Assembly: GCA_002361175.1 (NCBI GenBank)
Contig: DESG01000149.1
Span: 1 to 27,939 of the forward strand
DNA: 27,939 nt
Origin: Lachnoclostridium sp. UBA3320
Lineage (GTDB): Bacteria > Bacillota > Clostridia > Lachnospirales > Lachnospiraceae
Reading direction: 5' to 3'
Part shown: in pieces, positions 7,656 through 16,612 of the stretch
How the letters are laid out: each line of letters begins with the position of its first letter
Position numbering within the stretch: the stretch's first letter is position 1
Position numbers and translations under genes: made by a program
Notes under the pieces: generated by a model
Seen by the model: only the letters and a program-made list of their open reading frames with translations
Told to the model about the DNA's origin: nothing
Database searches by the model: none

Positions 7656-9512
7656 ATGAACTATAAACTCCATAAAAATGGTCGTTTTGATATATGCGGA
7701 ACAAATATACAACTTTATGACATATACCCATATATTAATGGCTCACCATTATCACCATTAAATGTGTTAATTAAAGGTAATGCTCTTATTTACCAATTAG
7801 AAGATAGCACTATAGAGCTGTTATTTATTCAGAGAGAGGAAGAAATCGAAGTTGTATGCACTATCAGCGGCAACAGGATAATCCACGATATTGAGCCTGT
7901 GGCAGGTGCTAAAGTAGAAGGTGCAGAGTGCGCATTTATACAGGGTTTTGGCATGGAAGGACCATCAGGATGCAGGGACATAGGATACGAAATGCTTGAA
8001 TCCAACGGACTTGTATCACTTTATAATGACAATTCTGCACTGTTTGTATACGCAATTAACCATAGGTACTATATAAATCGTTATAGTATACGTAGAATAA
8101 AGAGCCTGTTTTCAGATGATAAAATATGTTTTTCTGGAGGATTTAATTTAGAAGATACAGTAAATAGTATAATTCTTCCATCTATTTTCTTTACTGAGGA
8201 AAAGACACTTGCTAAAGGACTTAAAAACTGTGCTAAAAAGATTGCGGCAGAGATGAGAGCAAGGAAGATAAAGCCTCCTGTGTTTCACTGGTGCAGTTGG
8301 TACTATCTATATCAAAATTTAAGTCAGGATTTATTAGAAGAATACTTAGAAGGTTTTAAGAAAACAGATAATATTCCTTTCCGTTATATACAGGTTGATG
8401 CTGGATATACACCAAGCCTTGGAGATTGGCTGCTGCCAAATCACCTTTTTCCAGAGGGGCTTAAGAAAGCGGCAAAGACAATTACAGATGCAGGATATGG
8501 GGCTGGTGTCTGGATTGCGCCTTTTATAGTGGGTGATAATTCAGAACTTTACAAGAATCATCCAGATTGGCTGCTGCATGACCTTGATGGAAACCTTGTA
8601 ACAGAAATAAGAAGTTATAATGAGCCAAAAGTGTGGGGTAATCTTGACAGCAATTACTATGTGCTTGATACAAGCCACCCAGAAGCACTTGCATATTTAA
8701 AAGAAGTATTTCAAACTTTAAAAGAATGGGGATTTTCTCTATATAAAACTGATTTTATGCTCTGGAATATGCACGATACCTCAAAAGTAAAGCGTTATAA
8801 TAGCAGCAAGACATCTATAGAAATTTTTAGAGATACATTAAAAACAATACGCAGTGCAATAGGAGAAGAAAGCTATCTGTTAGGCTGTATTGCACCGTTT
8901 TTGCCTTTTATAGGCTATGCAGATGGTATGAGAATCGCTGGTGACGTAGGCGCACAGTGGGCAAGTGATTATGGTCCGATAAATATGATACGTGAACTTG
9001 TAGCAGATAACTATTTTAACAATATATACTGGCAAAATGACCCAGATTCTGTTTTATTAAGGGATTTTGATATTTTTCTTAAACCGCATGAAATCAAAAG
9101 CCTTGCACTTTTTCAAGCACTTTCAGGTGGTGCAGTTACAACCTCAGACCCTATACATAAAATTGCCAAAGACAGAAAAGATTTACTGCGCTTTATTATA
9201 CCAAAGAAAAAACTTAGTCCAGAATTTCCATATCTCACAGAAAAAAGGGAAGAAGTTGTACTTATACACAAGCTAAAGAAAGGAAATATACTGTATGCCC
9301 TTAATCCATCTGATAAACCGATTACAGCAGTCTACTGCTTTGAAGAACTCTTTGGAGAAAAGGAATGGTATATACGTGAATACGGAAAAAATACAACAGA
9401 AAAAAACAGCTTATATGTGGCTAAGTTAAAACCACATGACTGTGCATTGTTGTTTTTAACTAAAAAGCCATTGCAGGAAACTCTTGCAAATTTATGGGAT
9501 TTGGAGGAATAG
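7656..9512 (+). CDS. Divergent GH36-family alpha-galactosidase-like enzyme
   Basis: A second clan-D alpha-galactosidase-type protein (618 aa), about 110 residues shorter than its neighbour and only distantly similar to it. The barrel begins near FHWCSWYYLY (210-219) and continues through YIQVDAGY (244-251), WIAPF and YKTDFMLW. Asp366 is the likely nucleophile, and RIAGDVGAQW gives Asp430 as likely acid/base. The CxxGGGRFD signature of the upstream enzyme is absent, replaced by LLGCIAPFLP. This resembles the smaller GH36 subgroups (Thermotoga GalA-like or alpha-GalNAcase-like), so activity on other alpha-galactosides or alpha-N-acetylgalactosaminides is possible. It starts 6 bp after the first GH36 gene with a modest AAGGA site. 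It has no signal peptide, so it works on imported sugar. Confidence 0.8.
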   Translation: MNYKLHKNGRFDICGTNIQLYDIYPYINGSPLSPLNVLIKGNALIYQLEDSTIELLFIQREEEIEVVCTISGNRIIHDIEPVAGAKVEGAECAFIQGFGMEGPSGCRDIGYEMLESNGLVSLYNDNSALFVYAINHRYYINRYSIRRIKSLFSDDKICFSGGFNLEDTVNSIILPSIFFTEEKTLAKGLKNCAKKIAAEMRARKIKPPVFHWCSWYYLYQNLSQDLLEEYLEGFKKTDNIPFRYIQVDAGYTPSLGDWLLPNHLFPEGLKKAAKTITDAGYGAGVWIAPFIVGDNSELYKNHPDWLLHDLDGNLVTEIRSYNEPKVWGNLDSNYYVLDTSHPEALAYLKEVFQTLKEWGFSLYKTDFMLWNMHDTSKVKRYNSSKTSIEIFRDTLKTIRSAIGEESYLLGCIAPFLPFIGYADGMRIAGDVGAQWASDYGPINMIRELVADNYFNNIYWQNDPDSVLLRDFDIFLKPHEIKSLALFQALSGGAVTTSDPIHKIAKDRKDLLRFIIPKKKLSPEFPYLTEKREEVVLIHKLKKGNILYALNPSDKPITAVYCFEELFGEKEWYIREYGKNTTEKNSLYVAKLKPHDCALLFLTKKPLQETLANLWDLEE

Positions 9513-9516
9513 TATT

Positions 9517-11148
9517 ATGAGTGAAGACAAGAAAACTAACTGGTGGAAAAATGCGGTTATATACCAGATATATCCAAAAAGTTTTAAAGACAGCAACGAT
9601 GATGGAATTGGAGATTTAAACGGTATTATACAAAAGCTTGATTATTTAAAAGATTTGGGAATTGATGCAGTATGGCTTTCACCTGTATTTAAATCCCCAC
9701 AAGATGATAATGGCTATGATATATCTGACTACCAAGATATTGACCCTATATTTGGAACTTTAGAAGATATGGAACACCTTATATCAGAAGCAAAGAAGCG
9801 CAATATAGGTATTATTATGGATTTAGTGTTAAACCATTCATCTGATGAACACTACTGGTTTAAAGAAGCCAAAAAAAGCAAAGACAATCCATACCATGAT
9901 TACTATGTCTGGAGAGATGGTAAAGAAGGAGAGCTTCCTAATGATATGAAAGCATGTTTCGGTGGCTCTGCATGGGAATGGGTTCCTGAAATAAAACAGT
10001 ATTATTTTCACCAATTTTCTGTAAAACAACCAGATTTAAACTGGGAAAATCCTAAAGTGCGTGAAGAATTATATAGTATGATAAACTGGTGGATGGACAA
10101 AGGTGTTGAAGGATTTCGCCTTGATGTAATAGACCAGATTGCAAAAGAGCCAGATAAAAAGATTACAAACAATGGACCAAGACTACATGAATTTATAAGA
10201 GAACTGAGTAAAGAAACTTTCCAAAGAAAAGATATAGTTACAGTAGGTGAAGCAGGAGGTGCTACAATAAATACTGCAAAGATGTTTAGCAATCCAGATG
10301 GAAGCGAGCTTTCTATGGTTTTTCAGTTTGAACATATCGTACTTGACCAACAAGAGGGAAAGGAAAAATGGGACATTGCACCTCTGCCATTTATAAAGTT
10401 AAAAGAGGTACTATCACGTTGGCAAAAAGAACTTTATAAGTGTGGCTGGAACAGTCTGTTCTGGGACAACCATGACCAGCCACGTATTGTGTCACGTTGG
10501 GGTGATGACAAAGAGTACAGGGTAGAGTCTGCAAAAATGCTTGCAGTACTTCTTCATGGGATGCAAGGCACTCCATATATATATCAGGGAGAAGAACTTG
10601 GCATGACCAATGTGCAGTACCATATTGAAGACTACCGTGATATAGAAACACTGAATATGTACAAAGAACGTAAAGATAAAGGATATAGTGAAGAGAGTAT
10701 TATGGAATCAATATATAAAAGAAGCCGTGACAATGCACGCACACCTATGCAGTGGAATAACTCTGCTAATGCTGGCTTTACAGAAGGGCTGCCTTGGATA
10801 AAGGTAAATCCTAACTATGTAAAAATTAATGCAGCTGAACAGATTAACGACCCTGACTCAATATTTACATGTTATAAAACAATGATACAACTTAGAAAAA
10901 AATACAATGTCTTTATAGACGGACGTTTTGAACTACTACTGCCAGACGATACTTCATTCTTTGCATATACAAGAGAAACTAGTAATGAAAAGTTATATGT
11001 TATCTGCAACTTCTATGGCAAAGACGCTGTGTGTAATTTAGATGATAACTTGGAAGATATGGAACTGCTGTATGGAAATTATAAAGGAAATAAAAAAACA
11101 GATATGTACAAACCATATGAAGCAAGGATGTACTATGTAAAAAAATAG
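9517..11148 (+). CDS. GH13_31 glucan 1,6-alpha-glucosidase (DexB-like)
   Basis: This cytoplasmic enzyme (543 aa) should release glucose from the non-reducing end of isomalto-oligosaccharides. The family is shown by WWKNAVIYQIYPKSF at the N-terminus, the QPDLN motif (171-175) of oligo-1,6-glucosidases, Asp203 (nucleophile), Glu245 (acid/base) and Asp320 (stabiliser, NHD). Val204 after the nucleophile is the residue associated with alpha-1,6 preference. Lys284 in KEKWDI sits where S. mutans DexB has its substrate-recognition lysine (numbering offset of nine, from memory of that enzyme). The residue two positions after Glu245 is Gly (GEAGGAT), where DexB has Trp. GGAGG at 9503-9507 sets the start, 4 bp after the previous stop. 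Trehalose-6-phosphate hydrolase and alpha-1,4-glucosidase are less likely. Confidence 0.87.
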   Translation: MSEDKKTNWWKNAVIYQIYPKSFKDSNDDGIGDLNGIIQKLDYLKDLGIDAVWLSPVFKSPQDDNGYDISDYQDIDPIFGTLEDMEHLISEAKKRNIGIIMDLVLNHSSDEHYWFKEAKKSKDNPYHDYYVWRDGKEGELPNDMKACFGGSAWEWVPEIKQYYFHQFSVKQPDLNWENPKVREELYSMINWWMDKGVEGFRLDVIDQIAKEPDKKITNNGPRLHEFIRELSKETFQRKDIVTVGEAGGATINTAKMFSNPDGSELSMVFQFEHIVLDQQEGKEKWDIAPLPFIKLKEVLSRWQKELYKCGWNSLFWDNHDQPRIVSRWGDDKEYRVESAKMLAVLLHGMQGTPYIYQGEELGMTNVQYHIEDYRDIETLNMYKERKDKGYSEESIMESIYKRSRDNARTPMQWNNSANAGFTEGLPWIKVNPNYVKINAAEQINDPDSIFTCYKTMIQLRKKYNVFIDGRFELLLPDDTSFFAYTRETSNEKLYVICNFYGKDAVCNLDDNLEDMELLYGNYKGNKKTDMYKPYEARMYYVKK

Positions 11149-11167
11149 TTTGTTGGAGGTTATAACT

Positions 11168-12652
11168 ATGACAAGTCAAACATTACGTGAAGCTCGTAAA
11201 TACGAAGAAGCTTCAGCAAAACTTATCACAGAAGAAAAACGACCATCATTTCATTTATCTGCACGAACTGGATGGATGAATGATCCAAATGGCTTTTCAT
11301 ATTACAAAGGACAATACCATATGTTTTACCAGTATTACCCATATGATATTCAATGGGGACCTATGCACTGGGGACATGCAACAAGCAAAGACCTTTTACA
11401 CTGGGAATACCTTCCAGCTGCCCTTGCACCAGATGAATTTTATGATATGGATGGATGCTTTTCTGGAAGCGCAATAGAGTTGCCAGATGGCAGACAACTT
11501 CTTATGTATACAGGTGTAGTAAAAGAACGTCAAAAAAATGGAGGTTTTTCTGAAGTACAGACACAGTGTATCGCAATAGGTGATGGTGTAGACTATGAAA
11601 AATACGAGAAAAATCCAGTACTTGATGAACATGACGTACCGGAAGGAGGCAGCAGATTTGACTTTCGTGACCCTAAAATATGGCGCAAGGAAGATGGCAC
11701 ATATTATTGTATAGCAGGCAATCGCCCTGCTGATGGCAGCGGACAAATTTTATTATTTACAAGTCCTGACGGTTTTGAATGGAAATACAAGAAAGTTCTG
11801 TGTGCCAATAACAATAGGTTTGGACTTATGTGGGAATGCCCAGATTTCTTTAAATTAGATGGCAAATGGGTACTTTTAACAAGCCCACAAGATATGATGC
11901 CGCAAGGGTTTGAATATCACAATGGCAATGGTACACTTTGCCTTATCGGCAATTTTGATGAAGAAACTGAATCTTTCACAGAAGAGTACAGTCAATCCAT
12001 TGACTATGGCATTGATTTTTATGCACCTCAGACAGTACTGCCACCAGACGGCAGACGTATAATGATTGGCTGGATGCAGAATTGGGACACTTGCAGCCTT
12101 CGTGCAGTTGACCAGCCGTGGTATGGACAGATGAGCCTTCCACGTGAGCTGTCTGTAAAAAATGGAAGGCTTTACCAATACCCTATAAAAGAACTAGAAG
12201 ATATGCGAGGCAAAAAAGTATCATATGAGAATGTATCTTTTTCAGATACAACTCGCCTAGAGGGAATTAAAGGACGCAAAATAGATATGGAAATTGAGAT
12301 TTGTCCAGCCGATGCAGAAGAAATATATACAAAATTTGCAATACGTTTTGCACAGAATGAAAATTACTATACGTCACTTAGCTTTAGACCACATGAGTCA
12401 ATACTTAAAATTGACAGAAAGTTTTCAGGTTCTCGCAGGGCAATTATCCACCAGAGAAGAAACTTAGTCAACAGCAAAGACGGCAAGCTAAAATTTAGAA
12501 TGATACTAGACAGGTTCAGTGTAGAAGTATTTGTAAATAATGGAGAAAATGTAATGTCAGCAGTTATATATACAGATATAGATGCAGACGATATTTCATT
12601 TATTGCAGATGGAAAAGTTTGTATGAATATTATTAAATATGACTTGAATTGA
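11168..12652 (+). CDS. Beta-fructosidase, GH32 (sucrose/fructo-oligosaccharide hydrolase)
   Basis: This cytoplasmic GH32 enzyme (494 aa) releases fructose from sucrose, raffinose-type sugars or short fructans. The three catalytic motifs are intact: WMNDPNG with nucleophile Asp39, FRDPK with Asp168, and WECPD with acid/base Glu223. The five-bladed propeller spans about residues 28-340 and is followed by a beta-sandwich. The start is set by GGAGG (11155-11159); upstream TTG codons are inside that site. The family is often annotated sucrose-6-phosphate hydrolase, but sugar enters here by an ABC transporter and so unphosphorylated, which favours free sucrose. It is the last gene of the operon, followed by a terminator. 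With GH13_4 it makes two sucrose-splitting enzymes in one operon. Confidence 0.93.
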   Translation: MTSQTLREARKYEEASAKLITEEKRPSFHLSARTGWMNDPNGFSYYKGQYHMFYQYYPYDIQWGPMHWGHATSKDLLHWEYLPAALAPDEFYDMDGCFSGSAIELPDGRQLLMYTGVVKERQKNGGFSEVQTQCIAIGDGVDYEKYEKNPVLDEHDVPEGGSRFDFRDPKIWRKEDGTYYCIAGNRPADGSGQILLFTSPDGFEWKYKKVLCANNNRFGLMWECPDFFKLDGKWVLLTSPQDMMPQGFEYHNGNGTLCLIGNFDEETESFTEEYSQSIDYGIDFYAPQTVLPPDGRRIMIGWMQNWDTCSLRAVDQPWYGQMSLPRELSVKNGRLYQYPIKELEDMRGKKVSYENVSFSDTTRLEGIKGRKIDMEIEICPADAEEIYTKFAIRFAQNENYYTSLSFRPHESILKIDRKFSGSRRAIIHQRRNLVNSKDGKLKFRMILDRFSVEVFVNNGENVMSAVIYTDIDADDISFIADGKVCMNIIKYDLN

Positions 12653-12660
12653 TACTATAA

Positions 12661-12696
12661 TAGCCGCCAGCTACACCAGTAACTGACGGCTGTTTT
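12661..12696 (+). terminator. Terminator of the sugar operon
   Basis: AGCCGCCAG (12662-12670) pairs with CTGACGGCT (12683-12691) with one C-A mismatch and a 12-nt loop, followed by GTTTTGCT. It lies 9 bp after the GH32 stop and between convergent genes, so it may also slow transcription from the opposite strand, although no T-run is present on that side. Confidence 0.7.
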
Positions 12697-12723
12697 GCTA
12701 TATATATACTTTTGACCTTGACA

Positions 12724-14202
12724 TCAGATTATTATACATACAAGACCACCATTGCTGTCATTAATAACTTTTTGTATAGTTTCTTGCAGTTTAAGCTGAC
12801 TCTCGTCAGTGAGTTTTCCAACTTTACTTTCCATCCCTTCCTCAACAAGCTGCCTTACAGTCTTGCCAAATATATTAGTCTCCCATATTCCGCCGCTGTC
12901 ACCGTCAGAATTTTGTCCTGATATATATTCAATAAGGTCTTGAGCTTGTTGTTGTGTGCCAACTATAGGTGCAATCTCTGTCTCAATATTTGCCTGAATA
13001 AGGTGTACAGAAGGGCTTGTTGCTTTAAGTTTTACACCATATTTATTACCATGGCGAATAAGCTCAGGCTGCTCTATTGTTATTTCTTCAACAGATGGTG
13101 TAATTACTCCATACCCCTTTCTGTGAACTTCATTCCATGCATCACTTATTTTTCCTATCTCATTCTTTTTGGCAGCATATTCTTTAAGAAGATGGATAAG
13201 TTGATATTCTCCTTCTACAGGAACGCCGACAAGTTCACTTAAAACTTGGTAATACCTGCTGTCATCAAACACGACAGATATTTTTACCCTGCCATTTTCC
13301 ATGCCAATATGTTCAATTCTAAATTCTTTTATGTACTCGCTTTCAGATGCAAAATTCTCAGATGTTATATCATTTATAATAGAAATCTTTGATAATATCG
13401 AGCGTACATTATCTATAAGTTCATTTTTAAGCCAATGTGAAGGCTGAAGCATCTCAACCCATTTTGGCATGTGAAATTCCACCTGACTTATAGGAAATGA
13501 AGCGAGAAGCTTTTCCATAATTTTTTGTATATCTTCCATACGCAGTTGATTACAGTTAAGTGCCGTTGCCTGTACTTGGTATTTTTCATTTATGCCCTTT
13601 ACAGTTTCCTGTGCTTCTTCGCTATATGGTTTTGATGAATTGACTATTACAATAAATGGCTTGCCTATACCTTTAAGCTCTTGTATAGTCCGTTCTTCAG
13701 GTTCAAGATACGCCTCTCTTGCTATATCGCCAAAACTGCCATCTGTAGTTACAACTATACCTATAGTAGAATGGTCATATATAACCTTGCGTGTGCCAAA
13801 TTCTGCTGCCTGTGTAAATGGCATTGGTTGGTCTGACCATGGTGTCATAACCATTCTTTCACCATCGCCCTCCTCAAGACCACCTGCACCCTTTACAATA
13901 TAGCCAACACAGTCTATAAGCCTGACTTTTACTTGGTTATCGCCATAAAGATTTACTGCTACAGCTTCTTTTGGTATAAACTTAGGTTCGGTAGTCATAA
14001 TTGTCTTGCCGGCAGCAGACTGCGGCAGTTCATCAACTGCACGTTCCTTGTCATGCTCATCTTTAATCCCTGGCAGTACAAGCAGTTCCATAAATCTCTT
14101 AATAAATGTAGATTTTCCGGTTCTTACAGGACCACATACACCTAGATAAAATTCGCCATTTGTACGTTCTGCTATATCCTTATATACCTGGAATCCGTTC
14201 AT
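12724..14202 (-). CDS. spoIVA: Stage IV sporulation protein A
   Basis: SpoIVA is the ATPase that polymerises on the forespore surface and forms the basement layer of the spore coat. At 492 aa it has the same length as the B. subtilis protein. Walker A GPVRTGKS holds Lys30; DELPQSAAGKTIMTTEPKF, the LIDCVGY Walker B-like segment and the C-terminal GGLVCIII are all family hallmarks. The N-terminal GTPase-like domain covers about residues 1-240, followed by the middle and C-terminal coat-anchoring parts. The chosen ATG has GGAGGA 7 nt upstream; an upstream in-frame ATG (14232) has none. Sigma-E control is expected for this gene, but I could not find a convincing sigma-E promoter in the 120 bp upstream. 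A small CCGGAT/ATCCGG hairpin lies just before the ribosome site. Confidence 0.97.
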   Translation of the reverse strand: MNGFQVYKDIAERTNGEFYLGVCGPVRTGKSTFIKRFMELLVLPGIKDEHDKERAVDELPQSAAGKTIMTTEPKFIPKEAVAVNLYGDNQVKVRLIDCVGYIVKGAGGLEEGDGERMVMTPWSDQPMPFTQAAEFGTRKVIYDHSTIGIVVTTDGSFGDIAREAYLEPEERTIQELKGIGKPFIVIVNSSKPYSEEAQETVKGINEKYQVQATALNCNQLRMEDIQKIMEKLLASFPISQVEFHMPKWVEMLQPSHWLKNELIDNVRSILSKISIINDITSENFASESEYIKEFRIEHIGMENGRVKISVVFDDSRYYQVLSELVGVPVEGEYQLIHLLKEYAAKKNEIGKISDAWNEVHRKGYGVITPSVEEITIEQPELIRHGNKYGVKLKATSPSVHLIQANIETEIAPIVGTQQQAQDLIEYISGQNSDGDSGGIWETNIFGKTVRQLVEEGMESKVGKLTDESQLKLQETIQKVINDSNGGLVCIII

Positions 14203-14321
14203 ATGCTCCTCCAATCTCCGGATGTTTTTCACTTTGACGTTTTATCCGGTTTATTTATCTATATGAAGCATATCATGGTAATAGAACTTTTAAGACAGAA
14301 TACAGACAATCTTAATGATTA

Positions 14322-14717
14322 TCAATCCAGTTCCTCAAGGCTTCTAATTAGTTCACGCAGTTCTTCTGGGCTCATTGATGAAAATGCATTGCTTACTCCA
14401 AAGACAAATACCAACATAACAACCGCTAAAACAACACCAATTCCTGCACATATAACGCCTGCTATAGCAAGGCTTCTGCCTGGCAAGTTTTTTGTAAGTA
14501 CCATAATAGAAAATACAAGTCCAAGTATACCCAAAATGCCTGAAATATACCATGCACAACAGCATACTATTGAAAGAATACCACACACCAGTCCTGCTAT
14601 GGCAAAACCTGATGGACTTTCAGTTGAGCGGCTTTCCATTTGTGAAAAATTTTGCTCTATATTCTGTGTAGTATCTGACCTTATAAAATCATCATCTGTT
14701 TTTTTCTTTAAATCCAT
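14322..14717 (-). CDS. DUF4190 small membrane protein
   Basis: A 131-aa protein with a hydrophilic, acidic N-terminus (1-36), three hydrophobic segments (about 37-56, 58-78 and 84-110) and a short charged tail. The GFAIAGLVCGILSIV opening and the second LAIAGVICAGIGVVLAVV repeat fit the DUF4190 family, whose function is unknown. A CCC run in CGILSIVCCCAWY lies at the first membrane segment. GGAGG precedes the start. It follows the DUF2752 gene by 32 bp on the same strand, and such small membrane proteins are often found together. It lies upstream of spoIVA, from which it is separated by 119 bp. No catalytic motif is visible. Confidence 0.8.
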   Translation of the reverse strand: MDLKKKTDDDFIRSDTTQNIEQNFSQMESRSTESPSGFAIAGLVCGILSIVCCCAWYISGILGILGLVFSIMVLTKNLPGRSLAIAGVICAGIGVVLAVVMLVFVFGVSNAFSSMSPEELRELIRSLEELD

Positions 14718-14749
14718 AATAAATATCAGTCCTCCATTTTTTTTGTTTT

Positions 14750-15181
14750 TTAACTTTCTAAAATATCAATTCCATACATTAACAAAAGCACATCTTTTAT
14801 AATAAACTGTATTAAGATTATGGCAATTCCTAGAAATATATAACTATTTTTAAGTTTCATATAACAAAATTTGCCTTTTGACAATATAGCAAGCGTTCCC
14901 TTTAGCATAAATACTATATACATAATAGCACAGTATGGCACAAATGGATGGTATAAAAAAGCTTTAATTAAATGTCCGTTTAAAAAGGCAATAGCCGCCC
15001 TTGTACCGCCACACCCTGGACAATACATACCTGTGAGCATATGAAAATCACATCTAGGTAAAATATATACAAGTTTTGGCAAAATCCCTGTAGCAATTAG
15101 AACTGCTAATATAATACCTGCAATAATGCCTACAAGATAAAGTTTTTGTTCTAAAAGTAATAATCCTTTATCTTGAAACAT
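14750..15181 (-). CDS. DUF2752 membrane protein
   Basis: A 143-aa membrane protein with hydrophobic segments at about residues 16-40, 80-100 and 118-138. The signature of DUF2752 is present as MYCPGCGGTR, with Cys54, Cys57 and Arg61, followed by the HPFVPY segment. The paired cysteines suggest metal or redox chemistry near the membrane, but the family has no established role. The start overlaps the end of the acylphosphatase gene by 31 bases and has its own AAGGAGGA site, so the genes are co-transcribed. The functional link to its neighbours is not known. Confidence 0.82.
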   Translation of the reverse strand: MFQDKGLLLLEQKLYLVGIIAGIILAVLIATGILPKLVYILPRCDFHMLTGMYCPGCGGTRAAIAFLNGHLIKAFLYHPFVPYCAIMYIVFMLKGTLAILSKGKFCYMKLKNSYIFLGIAIILIQFIIKDVLLLMYGIDILES

Positions 15182-15453
15182 GATTCCTCCTTGACATCTA
15201 TCTCTTTTTGTTCTATATAGTCTATTCTTATATACCTTGCATTTTGCAGTGTGGCAAGAAAACTATCTATCATATCAGAAGTGCCTTGTATCTCACATTC
15301 AACAGTTCCATCTAAAAGATTGCGCACCCATCCACTTGCACCTAAACGCTTAGCAGCATTACTTGCATAGTACCTAAATCCAACTCCCTGTACATGCCCA
15401 TGGAATACAAAATGTTTTCTTATGTAATTTTTCCTTATAAAATGCTTTTTCAC
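15151..15453 (-). CDS. acyP: Acylphosphatase
   Basis: A small cytosolic enzyme (100 aa) that hydrolyses acyl phosphates such as acetyl phosphate or carbamoyl phosphate. The alpha/beta ferredoxin-like fold is marked by VFHGHVQGVGFRYYA, with catalytic Arg27, and GWVRNLLDGTVE, with catalytic Asn45. It is a few residues longer than typical (about 92 aa) through a basic N-terminal extension (MKKHFIRKNYIRK); an alternative start inside this stretch cannot be excluded. The start overlaps the apbE stop by four bases (ATGA), which indicates translational coupling. Confidence 0.93.
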   Translation of the reverse strand: MKKHFIRKNYIRKHFVFHGHVQGVGFRYYASNAAKRLGASGWVRNLLDGTVECEIQGTSDMIDSFLATLQNARYIRIDYIEQKEIDVKEESCFKIKDYYF

Positions 15454-16595
15454 TGTTTTATCTCCAATTCTTTAAATCCATTTGAATAGTGCAGTTGTCC
15501 ATCTTCTGTGATAAATACTGCATATACATCATTAAGCGAATCCACAAGTTTTATTCCTTTATCTAGTCCAAGTGAAAAACACGTAGTCGAAAGCGCATCT
15601 CCATCAGTAGAATTTTGCGACACTATAGTAACTGAAGTAAGACCATTATCATATGGATATCCTGTTGATGAATCTAAAATATGGTGGTATATTTTCTCAT
15701 CTTGTATAAAATACCTCTCATATATTCCAGAGGAAACAACTGATACATCTTCTGCATTTATAGCTGTTATAACTTCATTTCTATCTGCAAAAGGCTGCTG
15801 TATTCCTATGCGAAAAGGTGTGCCATCAGTCTTTTTGCCTATACACAGCACATTGCCGCCAAGGTTTATTGTACCACTTGTAACTCCATTATCTACAAGG
15901 TATTCCTTAAGATTATCTGCGATAAATCCCTTTGCAATAGCACCGAGCTCTATACCCATTCCAGGAACTTTAAAGACAAGTTTTTTGTCTTTAAGTTCTG
16001 CATTATTATAATTTACAAGCTTTGATGCCGCTTTAAGCTTTACTTTATCAGGCACTTTGGGATTGTCAACTGTAAAGTTCCACAACGAACTTTCAGGCTC
16101 TATTGTAATATCAAACTTTCCATCTGAAAGCTTGGAATAATACAGACCTTTTTCAAGTATCTTATACATAAGCTCTGACACAGCAAATGCAATACTTCCG
16201 TCACTATTTATAACAAATTCTGCACTATTGTCAGAGTTAATTTTATCTCTAATACTTTTTTCTATCACAGACAAATCTTTCTTTTTCTTGTTCTGTATTA
16301 CTTCTAAATAAACTTTTTCTACTTCATTTATATTATAAAGCTCACTTCCATCTAGTGTTCTGCTAAATATTTTTTCATAGCCTGAGCACCTTGAAGCGCA
16401 TTCATCAAGCAAACTTTCACTGCCTCCTGCATTTAAAGTTATAGTATATGTTGTATTAAATGCAAATCCAGTTCTTTCAAGCTTCTCACTAGTTTCATCT
16501 TCTGCGGCATGACAGCCTGTAAATAATAATATACATATACAAAAATAAATATATTTTAATAGTTTGTATTGTCTGCGTTTACACTTCTTTACCAT
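15450..16595 (-). CDS. apbE: FAD:protein FMN transferase lipoprotein
   Basis: ApbE transfers FMN from FAD onto a threonine of target proteins such as Rnf/Nqr subunits or secreted flavoproteins. This 381-aa form is a lipoprotein: a basic start, a hydrophobic stretch and lipobox FTGC with Cys28. Family motifs follow: ELGAIAKGF (about 214-222), GTINLGGNVL, SSTGYPYDNGL and the metal-binding DGDALSTT near the C-terminus. The insert around residues 93-125 is lysine-rich and variable. Its ribosome site (AAGGTG) lies within a copied piece of the trmD 3' end, so its original neighbour was trmD. No flavinylated partner gene is in the window. Confidence 0.93.
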   Translation of the reverse strand: MVKKCKRRQYKLLKYIYFCICILLFTGCHAAEDETSEKLERTGFAFNTTYTITLNAGGSESLLDECASRCSGYEKIFSRTLDGSELYNINEVEKVYLEVIQNKKKKDLSVIEKSIRDKINSDNSAEFVINSDGSIAFAVSELMYKILEKGLYYSKLSDGKFDITIEPESSLWNFTVDNPKVPDKVKLKAASKLVNYNNAELKDKKLVFKVPGMGIELGAIAKGFIADNLKEYLVDNGVTSGTINLGGNVLCIGKKTDGTPFRIGIQQPFADRNEVITAINAEDVSVVSSGIYERYFIQDEKIYHHILDSSTGYPYDNGLTSVTIVSQNSTDGDALSTTCFSLGLDKGIKLVDSLNDVYAVFITEDGQLHYSNGFKELEIKQ

Positions 16596-16612
16596 ATTTA
16601 ATCACCTTGTCT
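16555..16612. repeat. Left direct repeat: trmD 3' end / apbE 5' end junction
   Basis: This 58-bp segment matches 18247-18304 at about 47 positions. The last 28 bases (16585-16612 and 18277-18304) are identical; the rest, inside the signal-peptide codons of apbE, differs almost only by transitions. The two copies are exactly 1692 bp apart in the same orientation and bracket the ATPase gene. Confidence 0.9.

Noticed and set aside
14203..14321. Sigma-E promoter for spoIVA
   Set aside because: A CATATAGAT stretch on the - strand resembles a -10, but spacing and the -35 match are poor, so it was not called.
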